Shown in pieces: positions 17,351 to 26,281 of a DNA stretch of 64,000 bases. The first letter of the stretch is position 1. Every line of letters begins with the position of its first letter. The stretch lies in NCBI RefSeq assembly GCF_900116225.1, contig NZ_FOZZ01000010.1, positions 62,001 through 126,000 of the forward strand. Direction: 5' to 3'. The DNA comes from Sphingobacterium wenxiniae (GTDB taxonomy: Bacteria; Bacteroidota; Bacteroidia; Sphingobacteriales; Sphingobacteriaceae). A program made the position numbers and the translations under genes. The notes beneath the pieces are model-generated. The model saw nothing but the letters and a program-made list of their open reading frames with translations. It searched no databases and was not told the DNA's origin.

Positions 17351-18214
17351 ATGAAGCCAATCCCTTATATCGAATATACAAAGCTGGAGGCAAGACACCT
17401 GCGTTCAGACAAGTGGTTTTATATGTCGCATCTCAGCAATGCCTGTGCTTCTGAAGATGCTCACCGAACATCGGCTTATGCTATTTGTCTGCTGAGTGAA
17501 GGCGAATTACAACTGGAATCTGATTTGTTCGTGCATAAAACCAAAGCTCCTGCCATCTTTACCCTTGCACCTTCGGCGATTCGGAAATTTACAGATCTCG
17601 GGTCAGCCTATGATGCACAGATTTTGTTCTTTCGGAAAGAAGTTTTTTTGGAAGGACAAACGGATATTACTTATTTAGATAAATTTGATTTCTTTGAAAA
17701 AACGGGCGAACAAGTAATTAAATTGGATGATGCACTTTTTGGTCAGTTTAAATCTTATTTTGAATTAATTCATCAAAAATCAAGTGAAAGCGCACCCCAT
17801 ACTTCGGCAATTATCAGAAGTTTGATTTATATTATTCTCAATGAAATTGATGATGCGCACCAAAAACAAAATCCGGATACCGATCAGGAAACGGATAAAA
17901 ATGCGCATATCCTCACGCAATTTAAAAGTCTGCTGTCTGAACATTTTATAGAAGAAAGAGAAGTGTCGTTTTATGCGGATAAATTGCACTTGACGCCTAA
18001 ATATTTCTCAACGCTCATCAAAGAAGTCAGCGGTAAAACTGCCGGTGCCTGGATCAATGAGATGGTTTTATTAGAAGCTAAAGTCCGCTTGCAAAACCAT
18101 AAACAAAGCATCGCTCAGATTGCTTACGACCTCAATTTTTCTGATCCATCCCATTTTGGCAAATTCTTCAAAAAACACGCGGGCGTAAGTCCGAAGGAAT
18201 ACAGAGAGGCTTAG
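17351..18214 (+). CDS. AraC-family transcriptional regulator
   Basis: A 287-residue regulator with an N-terminal cupin-like ligand domain and a C-terminal AraC helix-turn-helix pair (VSFYADKLHLTPKYFSTLIK and IAQIAYDLNFSDPSHFGKFF), ending in the typical GVSPKEYR. It probably controls neighbouring genes, either the cupin upstream or the metal-ATPase unit downstream. An N-terminal ATG is used; alternative starts are not needed. Confidence 0.9.
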   Translation: MKPIPYIEYTKLEARHLRSDKWFYMSHLSNACASEDAHRTSAYAICLLSEGELQLESDLFVHKTKAPAIFTLAPSAIRKFTDLGSAYDAQILFFRKEVFLEGQTDITYLDKFDFFEKTGEQVIKLDDALFGQFKSYFELIHQKSSESAPHTSAIIRSLIYIILNEIDDAHQKQNPDTDQETDKNAHILTQFKSLLSEHFIEEREVSFYADKLHLTPKYFSTLIKEVSGKTAGAWINEMVLLEAKVRLQNHKQSIAQIAYDLNFSDPSHFGKFFKKHAGVSPKEYREA

Positions 18215-18286
18215 GAAATTCTCAAAATCCGACTTTTATACCATTACCCCCTACTTTCAGCTCTTCCAAAAGGCTGAGTCTGTTCC

Positions 18287-18294
18287 TATCTTTG
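18287..18294 (+). promoter_or_regulatory. -7 box of the HMA/P1B-ATPase unit
   Basis: TATCTTTG is a perfect match to TAnnTTTG. It lies 44 bp upstream of the HMA protein start and shows that the frame's earliest possible start at 18297 would be inside the promoter. Confidence 0.65.
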
Positions 18295-18338
18295 TATTGA
18301 ACAAAAAAGAAGTATTAATCATTAAAATAAAAAAAAAG

Positions 18339-18548
18339 ATGAAAACAATAAGAATTCAATTAGAAACCCTTACCTGCCCGAGTTGTATCAACAAAATTGA
18401 AGGGGTACTTAATAAACAAACCGGAGTGGATGAAGCGAAGGTAATGTTTAACTCAAGTAAAGTGAAAATAACCTATAACGAGGAAGAAACCAATCCTGAA
18501 GAAATCTCTGCAATAATAGAGAAACTGGGATATCCTGTTTTATCATAA
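18339..18548 (+). CDS. Heavy-metal-associated (HMA) domain protein, metallochaperone
   Basis: A 69-residue single HMA domain of CopZ type, with the metal-binding loop TLTCPSCINKIE (CxxC). The frame is open to 18297, but the ATG at 18339 (MKTIRIQLE) is the right start because it begins at the first beta strand of the domain and lies behind the promoter. It lies 12 bp upstream of the P1B ATPase, which itself lacks an HMA domain, so it probably delivers the metal to that pump. Confidence 0.9.
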   Translation: MKTIRIQLETLTCPSCINKIEGVLNKQTGVDEAKVMFNSSKVKITYNEEETNPEEISAIIEKLGYPVLS

Positions 18549-18560
18549 TTTATAGTAGCA

Positions 18561-20486
18561 ATGAATATAAACACAAAAACTAGAAATATATTAACCCTGG
18601 TTTCTGGCGGATTGCTGTTGGCGGCTTTGGCCGTGTACCTATTAACCCCCGGAAGCCTTGCACAAGACATCATTTTGATTGTTGCCGCGATTCTTGCGGG
18701 AGTTCCCATTGCAATAAAGGCTTTTCAAGCACTTCGAATGAAAGCTTTCAGCATTGATTTGCTGGTAACGATCGCCGTGGTTGGTGCAATGATTATCGGT
18801 GAATACACAGAAGCCGCAGTCGTTTCGTTTCTGTTTTTGTTTGGTCACTACCTAGAAGGACGTACCTTACAAAGAACAAGAGCCTCCTTAAAATCGCTGA
18901 TGGATATGGCGCCGCTTGAAGCTACAATTTTAAAAAACGGCGAACGCATCACCATCCCTGCGGAGGAAGTGCAAATAGGCGATCACGTCATTGTACAACC
19001 CGGAGGAAGAATTCCCGTGGACGGAAAAGTGATTACGGGACAGTCTTTAATTAACCAAGCAGCTATTACTGGTGAATCGGTTCCTGTAAATAAAACCAAA
19101 GGCGATCAGGTGTTTAGCAGTACGGTTTCGGACAACGGATATTTGGAAATCCTCGCTGAAAAAGTGGGCGACGACACGACTTTTGCTAAAATCATCGAAT
19201 TGGTGGAAGAAGCACAAGAAACCAAAGCCAAAACGCAAAAATTTATGGAGCGATTTGCCGCTTATTACACCCCGGGAATTATTATTCTCTCGGTGATAGT
19301 TGGCCTCATCACGCTGAATGTTCACTTGGCATTAACCTTTTTGGTAATCGCTTGTCCAGGTGCTCTGGTTATTTCAGTACCGGTGTCCATTGTTGCCGGA
19401 ATCGGGAATGGTGCCAAAAATGGAATCCTTATCAAAGGTGGAGATAAAATGGAAAATCTTGCCAAAGTAAACACCCTTGTATTTGATAAAACAGGAACAC
19501 TTACAAAAGGAAAACCCGAGGTAACAGATATTAAAGCCTATGGAATTTCAGCTGATGAATTATTGCAATTAACAGCTGAAGTGGAAGTTACTTCTGAACA
19601 CCATCTCGGTAAAACCATCGTCAAAAAAGCCGAAGAAAAAGGACTTAAATTAGTTCATAATCCTTCAGACGTGGAAATTATGAAAGGTCACGGTCTGCGG
19701 GCAATGTTAAACGGCCAGCAGATTTATGTCGGAAATAAATCAGGTGCAGAAAAACTCGGAATTGCCATTGACATTGAAGCAAATGAATATATGCTTCAAC
19801 AACAAAAAAATGGAAACACTTCGGTTTTCATTGCCAGAGACAAGGAAGTAATTGGGATTATTTCTATTGCCGATCAGGTTCGGGAAGAAGCTCCTGCAAC
19901 TATGGATCAATTGCGAAAAGCCGGAATCAACGACTTAATGATGCTCACTGGTGATAATGAATTGGTTGCCCAAAAAGTAGCCCATCAATTGGGAATCGAC
20001 AAGGTTTATGCGGAATTACTCCCCGAAGACAAAGTGAGTAAAGTTACTGAACTAAAAACCTCAGGACGAAATGTGGCGATGATTGGTGATGGAATTAACG
20101 ATGCCCCCGCAATTGCCCCCGCAGATGTTGGAATTGCAATGGGTGGAACAGGAACCGATGTAACAATGGAAACAGCAGATATTATTTTGATGTCGGATAA
20201 ATTGGATAAACTGCCGTATGCCATCAAACTCGCCAAAGCCACCATCCGCAATATGAAGCAGAACACTTACTTTGCTTTGATCACTGTTGCGCTGTTGTTG
20301 GTGGGAGTTTTGACAGATAAAATTCATCTGGCTTCAGGGATGTTGATCCACGAAATAAGCGTGATACTGGTCATTCTCAACGCCGTTCGCTTGGTAGGAT
20401 TTCCGAAGTATCAGGTATGGTTTAAATGGCTGAATTTTAACGCCAAAAAACAAAAGGAACATACTGAAACGCAACTGACTGTATAG
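18561..20486 (+). CDS. P1B-type heavy-metal ATPase with a CPG metal-site motif
   Basis: A 641-residue metal-translocating P-type ATPase. Visible are the actuator motif TGES, phosphorylation motif DKTGT, TGDN and GDGINDAPA. The transmembrane metal motif reads ACPGALVIS, that is CPG in place of the common CPC, and the nucleotide-domain HP pair reads HH (TSEHHLGKTI). It has no N-terminal HMA domain. Related CPG ATPases are, as I recall, annotated as cadmium/zinc-type in low-GC bacteria, but the metal is not certain. Substrate could be Zn, Cd, Pb or Cu. Confidence 0.9.
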   Translation: MNINTKTRNILTLVSGGLLLAALAVYLLTPGSLAQDIILIVAAILAGVPIAIKAFQALRMKAFSIDLLVTIAVVGAMIIGEYTEAAVVSFLFLFGHYLEGRTLQRTRASLKSLMDMAPLEATILKNGERITIPAEEVQIGDHVIVQPGGRIPVDGKVITGQSLINQAAITGESVPVNKTKGDQVFSSTVSDNGYLEILAEKVGDDTTFAKIIELVEEAQETKAKTQKFMERFAAYYTPGIIILSVIVGLITLNVHLALTFLVIACPGALVISVPVSIVAGIGNGAKNGILIKGGDKMENLAKVNTLVFDKTGTLTKGKPEVTDIKAYGISADELLQLTAEVEVTSEHHLGKTIVKKAEEKGLKLVHNPSDVEIMKGHGLRAMLNGQQIYVGNKSGAEKLGIAIDIEANEYMLQQQKNGNTSVFIARDKEVIGIISIADQVREEAPATMDQLRKAGINDLMMLTGDNELVAQKVAHQLGIDKVYAELLPEDKVSKVTELKTSGRNVAMIGDGINDAPAIAPADVGIAMGGTGTDVTMETADIILMSDKLDKLPYAIKLAKATIRNMKQNTYFALITVALLLVGVLTDKIHLASGMLIHEISVILVILNAVRLVGFPKYQVWFKWLNFNAKKQKEHTETQLTV

Positions 20487-20562
20487 GTTTAAGAAAAGAC
20501 AGCTTCCGACTTCTATACCAATAGTGTCAACCAATGTACTTTATATAAACTCGGTTAAACTC

Positions 20563-20570
20563 TAACTTTG
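20563..20570 (+). promoter_or_regulatory. -7 box of the DUF6448 gene
   Basis: TAACTTTG is a perfect match to TAnnTTTG, 40 bp before the start codon at 20610. Confidence 0.6.
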
Positions 20571-20609
20571 TACAAATAAATCATTCAATAACATTTAAAA
20601 TTAATAGAT

Positions 20610-21206
20610 ATGAAAACAATGAAAAAATTTAAAATGAGACTGGGAAAAATAGCCCTTTTGCTGGGTGTTATGATGACCTTCTCGGCAACTGCATTTGCGC
20701 ACTGTGATTCTTATGACGGTCCGGTAATTCAGGATGCATATAAAGCTTTGGAAATGAAAGATGTAACCTATGTAATGAAGTGGATAGCGCCCGAACACGA
20801 AACGGAGATAAAACAACTTTTTGGTAAAACAATTGATTTGAAAAACGGCGATGCGAAAATTTACAGCATCGTAGAAAAGCATTTTTTGGAAACCCTCGTC
20901 CGGTATCACCGGGAAACCGAAGGTGCACCATATACCGGCTTAAAACCGGCAGGTTCCACTGCTCCAATCGTACAAATGGCTGATAATTCGATTGCCAATA
21001 AAGATGTAAAGCGTTTACTCACAGCGCTGGACAAACACATTAAAACAGTAGTCCAAGAGAAGTATGATAAAGTAATGAAATTGGAAAAAGTAAAAGACAA
21101 TTCCGTTACCGAAGGAAGAGCTTATGTAGCTGCTTATGTTGATTACACCCATACTTTAGAGGCATTGGAGACAGTATTATCACACCAAAGCGGTCACCAT
21201 CATTAA
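20610..21206 (+). CDS. Exported DUF6448-like protein
   Basis: A 198-residue protein with a signal peptide (cleavage near TAFAHCDS), followed by the HCDSYDGPVI start and an all-helical domain with scattered His, ending in SHQSGHHH. The HCD.DGPV start is typical of DUF6448, whose function is unknown. Its N-terminal His-Cys and C-terminal His run suggest a role in periplasmic metal binding, which suits the location between a P1B ATPase and an RND metal pump, but this is inference. Confidence 0.75.
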   Translation: MKTMKKFKMRLGKIALLLGVMMTFSATAFAHCDSYDGPVIQDAYKALEMKDVTYVMKWIAPEHETEIKQLFGKTIDLKNGDAKIYSIVEKHFLETLVRYHRETEGAPYTGLKPAGSTAPIVQMADNSIANKDVKRLLTALDKHIKTVVQEKYDKVMKLEKVKDNSVTEGRAYVAAYVDYTHTLEALETVLSHQSGHHH

Positions 21207-21213
21207 CAGCTAA

Positions 21214-21270
21214 AAAAATCGTTACGCACCGAAATGCTCTTTAAAGACGTTGCTGGTATGTAACGATTTT
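21214..21270 (+). terminator. Possible terminator with long loop
   Basis: AAAATCGTTAC (21215-21225) pairs perfectly with GTAACGATTTT (21260-21270), which is followed by T-rich sequence. The 34-base loop is longer than usual. It ends the DUF6448 unit. Confidence 0.5.
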
Positions 21271-21443
21271 TACTTTATTATCAGGTAAAAATGGGAAAAC
21301 AGACCTGAGCGGAATTTTAAATATCAAATGATTTTGTTTGTTAATTTCAATATTCACATCAGCACTTTAATTAGACCAAATATAAATTTTCATAAAATCA
21401 ACATAACCTATGAGCTGTCAATCAACACGTTTAAATAAATACA

Positions 21444-21451
21444 TACCTTTG
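21444..21451 (+). promoter_or_regulatory. -7 box very close to the start of the RND operon's first gene
   Basis: TACCTTTG is a perfect TAnnTTTG box, ending only 4 bp before the ATG at 21456. If used, the transcript would be leaderless or nearly so. Confidence 0.5.
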
Positions 21452-21455
21452 TAGT

Positions 21456-21845
21456 ATGAAAAGATTATTGGCAATATTTTTTCTTTTTACCTTTCTGAGT
21501 GCAAATACGGCATTCGGAGAGCTACTGAAATTGCCAATGCTTGTACAACATTATTTGGAACATACCAATGAAGATAAAGACGTTACCATCTTCAAATTTT
21601 TAGTGCAGCATTATACGGGAGGGATCAATCACGACCATCGGGAAAACCACAACCACCACGACCAACTGCCGTTTAAGGCTATTGATGGCCACTTCTCGTC
21701 GGTTGTTTTCATTGCTGCATCGCCTTCTATTGTGATTTCTCACAACACTTTAGTTGTGACAGTTGTAAAATTACCTGCTTACAGCCAGCAAAACTATTCA
21801 AACACATATCTGAACAGCATCTGGCAACCGCCACGCTTTAGTTAA
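21456..21845 (+). CDS. Small exported His-rich protein heading the RND operon
   Basis: A 129-residue protein with a signal peptide (MKRLLAIFFLFTFLSANTAFG) and a histidine cluster (NHDHRENHNHHDQ) at about residues 64-76. Small His-rich exported proteins precede CusA/CzcA genes in many Bacteroidota and probably bind the metal in the periplasm. No named family is recognised. It lies 80 bp upstream of the pump gene. Confidence 0.75.
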   Translation: MKRLLAIFFLFTFLSANTAFGELLKLPMLVQHYLEHTNEDKDVTIFKFLVQHYTGGINHDHRENHNHHDQLPFKAIDGHFSSVVFIAASPSIVISHNTLVVTVVKLPAYSQQNYSNTYLNSIWQPPRFS

Positions 21846-21925
21846 TCATTTTTTGAATGAACGATAGGCTTTTTACTATGCCTGTCGCAATTGTACATTT
21901 CTCAAAACGATTAATTAAATGAATT

Positions 21926-24900
21926 ATGCTGAATAAAATCATTGAGTTTTCAATAAAGAACAAACTCATCATAGGGCTGTTTGTACTTGCCCTTATTGGT
22001 TATGGAATTTACGAAGTTAGAAAGCTTCCAATTGATGCCGTCCCCGATATAACAAACAACCAAGTGCAGGTGATTACGGTAGCTCCTGCATTGGGTGCTC
22101 CCGATGTGGAACGCCTCATTACTTTCCCTATCGAACAGGTCAACAACAACATTCCGGGACTGATAGAACTCCGCAGTTTTTCACGCTTTGGATTGTCCGT
22201 GGTAACGATTGTTTTTGAAGATGATATCGACATTTACTGGGCAAGACAACAGGTTTCTGAACGATTGCAACAGGCTCAGGAGCAAATCCCCAAAGGTGTT
22301 GGGACACCTGTCTTAGCACCCGTTACCACAGGATTGGGCGAAATTTATCAATACACCGTTCGCCCGAAAAAAGGTTACGAAGACCAATACAATGTGATGG
22401 AATTACGAACCATTCAGGACTGGATTGTCCGGAGGCAATTGTTGGATGTAAAAGGCGTAGCCGAAGTGAGCAGTTTTGGCGGATACCTCAAGCAATACGA
22501 AGTAGCGGTCATTCCCGAAAAACTGATGGCATACAATATTACCATTGGCGATGTATTCACTGCTTTGGAAACCAACAACCAAAATACGGGTGGCTCTTAT
22601 ATAGAAAAAGGTCCTACCATTTTATTTATCCGCAGCGAAGGATTAGTCGGCGGTATGGAAGATATTCGGAATATCGTCGTTAAAAATCTGCCCAACGGAA
22701 TGCCATTATTAATTCGTGATGTAGGCGAAGTTCGTCTGGGAAGTGCTCCACGATACGGAGCAATGACATATAATGGCGAGCAGGAAGTATCTGGAGCGGT
22801 AGTGATGATGCTGAAAGGCGAAAACAGCAACGAAGTCATCAAAAACATCAAAGAACGCATTACCCAGATCGAGAAAACACTGCCCGAAGGTGTTATGATT
22901 GATGCTTTTCTGGACCGTACCAAAATGGTAAACAATTCCATCAGTACCGTAACCACTAACCTGCTGGAGGGGGCTTTGATCGTGGTTTTTGTGTTGGTAC
23001 TGTTCCTGGGCAATTTCAGGGCAGGATTGCTCGTAGCTTCGGTAATACCGTTATCTATGTTGTTTGCGATAATCCTGATGAACACCTTTGGTGTGAGTGG
23101 TAACCTTATGAGCTTGGGAGCCTTGGATTTCGGATTGATTGTGGATGGAGCTGTGATTATCGTGGAAGCGGTTTTACACAAGCTATCCCACAGTAAAGTA
23201 TTTAAAAATGTCAATAAACTTACACAGTCCGAAATGGACGAAGAGGTGAAAACTTCTGCATCGGGAATGATGAACGCAGCTGTTTTCGGACAGATTATCA
23301 TCCTGATCGTTTATCTGCCCATTTTTACCCTGCGGGGCATTGAAGGAAAAATGTTTATGCCGATGGCACAGACCGTAGTTTTTGCTTTGTTAGGTGCTTT
23401 TCTGCTTTCCCTCACCTATATTCCGATGATGAGTTCCCTGGTTTTGAGCAAAAAAATCTCGCACAAACCCACATTTTCGGATAGGATGATGAACCGTTTG
23501 GAACGTTTTTATCAAAAATACCTGACCAAAATATTACGTCGTCAAAAAATGGTTTTGGCAACTGTTTTAGGATTGTTTGCGGTTGCCGTTTTCATATTCA
23601 CAAGATTAGGAGGAGAATTTATACCGGCATTGCCCGAGGGCGATTTTGCAGTGGACACCCGGGTTTTGCCGGGTAGTAATCTGAATACTTCGGTTGAAGC
23701 GGTCTCAAAAGCATCTAAAATTATCCTCGAAAAATTCCCGGAAGTGGAAAAAGTAGTCGGAAAAACAGGAAGCAGTGAAGTACCAACCGATCCGATGGCG
23801 GTGGACGCATCGGATATGATGATTATTCTGAAACCACGCAAAGAATGGACTTCCGCTAAAACCTATACCGAACTGGAAGCTAAAATGTCCGCAGCTCTGG
23901 AAGCCTTGCCGGGCGTTTCCTTCGGTTTTCAATATCCTGTGAATATGCGTTTTAACGAACTGATGTCCGGAGCGAGGCAGGATGTGGTGGTGAAAATCTT
24001 TGGTGAGGATTTGGATACACTGGCAACTTATGCAGCTCAATTGGGGAGATTAAGTAATTCAGTAGAAGGCAGTGAGGCGGTTTATGTAGAATCCGTAACC
24101 GGAATACCCCAAATAGTGATTGAATACAATCGTTCTGCTATTGCACAATACGGTTTGAACATCAGCGATATTAACCGGGTGGTTAATGCCGCTTTTGCCG
24201 GAGAAAGCAGCGGAATGGTTTACGAAGGCGAAAGACGTTTTGATTTGGTGGTGCGTTTGGCGGGCGAAAAACGGAAAAATTTAGAAGATGTCCGGCAACT
24301 ATTGATTACTACCCCACAAGGGGCACAAATTCCGTTGAATACTGTTGCCAACGTGGATATTGTGGAGGGACCCAATCAAATCCAACGGGATAATTCGCAA
24401 CGAAGAATTATTGTAGGGTTTAATGTTCGGGGCAGAGATATTCAAAGCACAGTAAGTGAATTGCAGAAAAAGGTGGAAGAACAAATAAAACTGCCTCCGG
24501 GGTATTACATCACCTATGGCGGAGCTTTTGAGAATTTAGAAGCGGCAAAAGACCGACTATATGTTGCCGTTCCGCTTGCTTTGGCACTTATTTTTCTGTT
24601 GCTGTATTTTGCCTTTGGTTCGGTGAAACAAGGCTTGCTCATATACAGCACAATTCCACTTTCGGCCATTGGGGGAATTTTTGCGTTAGCAATCAGGGAT
24701 ATTTCATTCAGTGTCAGTGCCGGCATTGGTTTTATCGCTTTGTTTGGTGTGGCGGTGCTCAACGGAATTGTATTGATGGCAGAGTTTAACCGACTGACAA
24801 AGCGAGGTTATACAAATCTGAAACGCATCGTGATTATGGGAACCAAAACCCGTTTGCGTCCCGTATTAATGACCGCATCGGTTGCTTCACTTGGATTTTT

Positions 24901-26269
24901 GCCTATGGCACTCAGCACAGGCGAAGGTGCTGAGGTGCAAAGACCATTAGCGACTGTAGTGATTGGCGGTTTATTGATTGCCACTTTTTTAACTTTATTT
25001 GTTTTACCCATTATGTATATGCTTACGCACAGAAAAATAGCTGTCAATAAAAAACTGGTTGCGATGCTTGTGGTACTTTTTGCTTTTTCTTTTCAGGAAA
25101 TGAACGCTCAAACACCCATCACGCTACAACAAGCGATTGACACGGCTTTGGCCAATAATCTTTCGGTCAAAACAGAACGCTTGAGAAATGAATACCATCA
25201 AAAACTGATAAAATCGGGAACAGCAATTCCGGTAACGGATGTTTTTGGTGAATACGGACAAATCAATGGTATTTATAACGATACCCGGTTTGGGATTTCC
25301 CAAACGATCAACTTTCCAACTGTTTATAAACGACAAAAAGAATTGCTGACCGAGGAGTGGAAAAGTAGCCTGTTGAACACTGACGTTCAGGAAGCACAAC
25401 TCAAAAAGCAGGTTTCACAGGTTTTCTATACGCTGGTTTACCTGCATCACAAAAGAGAGCTGTTGCAAAAAACCGATACGCTGTTTGCAGAATTTTTGAA
25501 CAAAGCTACCCTTCGTTTTAAAGCCGGAGAAAGTAATGTTCTGGAAAAAACAACTGCCGAAAACCAGCGTGGACAAATGGCCTTGCAACTGTTGCAGTTG
25601 GAAAAAGACTGGGAGATTGTGCAGTTGCAGTTTCAACTTTTGCTGAATACGGAAAAAGATTTTGTTCCAATGGAAGATGCTGATTTAGGTATTCCATTTT
25701 TAGAAAATGACAGTTCTTTATTGACTTCGCATCCTGAAATACAGTTTTTGAAACAGCAACAACAGATAGCCAATGCTGTTACCAAATCAGAGCAATCAAA
25801 ATTATTGCCTGACCTTTCTTTTGGATACAACCTGATGGGAATGCGTGGAATGGGACCGGACGATAAATTATACAATAGTACACCGCAGTTCCATTCGATA
25901 CAAATTCGCTTGGGTATTCCAGTTTTTACGGGTAGTCAAAAAGCAAAAATCAATGCAGCAAAAATCAATGAAAATATCGCTGCCAATGAATACGAATGGA
26001 AGTTGAAAAACTTTGAAAATGCGTATCATTCTGCTTTTATGGAATATCAAAAATTTGAAGAAATGGTTCGTTATTTTGAAAGCACAGCCTTGAAAAACGC
26101 AGCAACCATTACTGAAACAGCCGAAAAGCAATTTCTGAACGGTGACATCAATTATTTGGAATGGGTGCTTTCAATCAATCAGGCGATCGGCATTCAAAGT
26201 GATTATATCGAAGCGGTAAAAAATCTGAATACTGCTCTTGCTGAACTTAATTTTTACAACAATCAATAA
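21926..26269 (+). CDS. CusA/CzcA-type RND metal efflux pump fused to a TolC-like outer-membrane channel
   Basis: A 1447-residue fusion. Residues 1 to about 1040 are a heavy-metal RND transporter with 12 helices and the HME-family signature DFGLIVDGAVIIVEA. Residues from about 1061 onwards are a TolC-like factor (TPITLQQAIDTALANN), with two coiled-coil repeats. The junction contains a hydrophobic stretch ending in an Ala-Gln (VAMLVVLFAFSFQEMNAQ), which looks like the old signal peptide of a separate TolC. With the adaptor encoded next it forms a complete trans-envelope pump for divalent or monovalent metal ions; the exact metal is not readable. Confidence 0.93.
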   Translation: MLNKIIEFSIKNKLIIGLFVLALIGYGIYEVRKLPIDAVPDITNNQVQVITVAPALGAPDVERLITFPIEQVNNNIPGLIELRSFSRFGLSVVTIVFEDDIDIYWARQQVSERLQQAQEQIPKGVGTPVLAPVTTGLGEIYQYTVRPKKGYEDQYNVMELRTIQDWIVRRQLLDVKGVAEVSSFGGYLKQYEVAVIPEKLMAYNITIGDVFTALETNNQNTGGSYIEKGPTILFIRSEGLVGGMEDIRNIVVKNLPNGMPLLIRDVGEVRLGSAPRYGAMTYNGEQEVSGAVVMMLKGENSNEVIKNIKERITQIEKTLPEGVMIDAFLDRTKMVNNSISTVTTNLLEGALIVVFVLVLFLGNFRAGLLVASVIPLSMLFAIILMNTFGVSGNLMSLGALDFGLIVDGAVIIVEAVLHKLSHSKVFKNVNKLTQSEMDEEVKTSASGMMNAAVFGQIIILIVYLPIFTLRGIEGKMFMPMAQTVVFALLGAFLLSLTYIPMMSSLVLSKKISHKPTFSDRMMNRLERFYQKYLTKILRRQKMVLATVLGLFAVAVFIFTRLGGEFIPALPEGDFAVDTRVLPGSNLNTSVEAVSKASKIILEKFPEVEKVVGKTGSSEVPTDPMAVDASDMMIILKPRKEWTSAKTYTELEAKMSAALEALPGVSFGFQYPVNMRFNELMSGARQDVVVKIFGEDLDTLATYAAQLGRLSNSVEGSEAVYVESVTGIPQIVIEYNRSAIAQYGLNISDINRVVNAAFAGESSGMVYEGERRFDLVVRLAGEKRKNLEDVRQLLITTPQGAQIPLNTVANVDIVEGPNQIQRDNSQRRIIVGFNVRGRDIQSTVSELQKKVEEQIKLPPGYYITYGGAFENLEAAKDRLYVAVPLALALIFLLLYFAFGSVKQGLLIYSTIPLSAIGGIFALAIRDISFSVSAGIGFIALFGVAVLNGIVLMAEFNRLTKRGYTNLKRIVIMGTKTRLRPVLMTASVASLGFLPMALSTGEGAEVQRPLATVVIGGLLIATFLTLFVLPIMYMLTHRKIAVNKKLVAMLVVLFAFSFQEMNAQTPITLQQAIDTALANNLSVKTERLRNEYHQKLIKSGTAIPVTDVFGEYGQINGIYNDTRFGISQTINFPTVYKRQKELLTEEWKSSLLNTDVQEAQLKKQVSQVFYTLVYLHHKRELLQKTDTLFAEFLNKATLRFKAGESNVLEKTTAENQRGQMALQLLQLEKDWEIVQLQFQLLLNTEKDFVPMEDADLGIPFLENDSSLLTSHPEIQFLKQQQQIANAVTKSEQSKLLPDLSFGYNLMGMRGMGPDDKLYNSTPQFHSIQIRLGIPVFTGSQKAKINAAKINENIAANEYEWKLKNFENAYHSAFMEYQKFEEMVRYFESTALKNAATITETAEKQFLNGDINYLEWVLSINQAIGIQSDYIEAVKNLNTALAELNFYNNQ

Positions 26270-26281
26270 AATCCCGGAAAA

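Noticed and set aside
21215..21270. GTTAC and GTAAC words as another CRP/FNR site
   Set aside because: They face the wrong way round, are separated by 34 bases and form the stem of a probable terminator.
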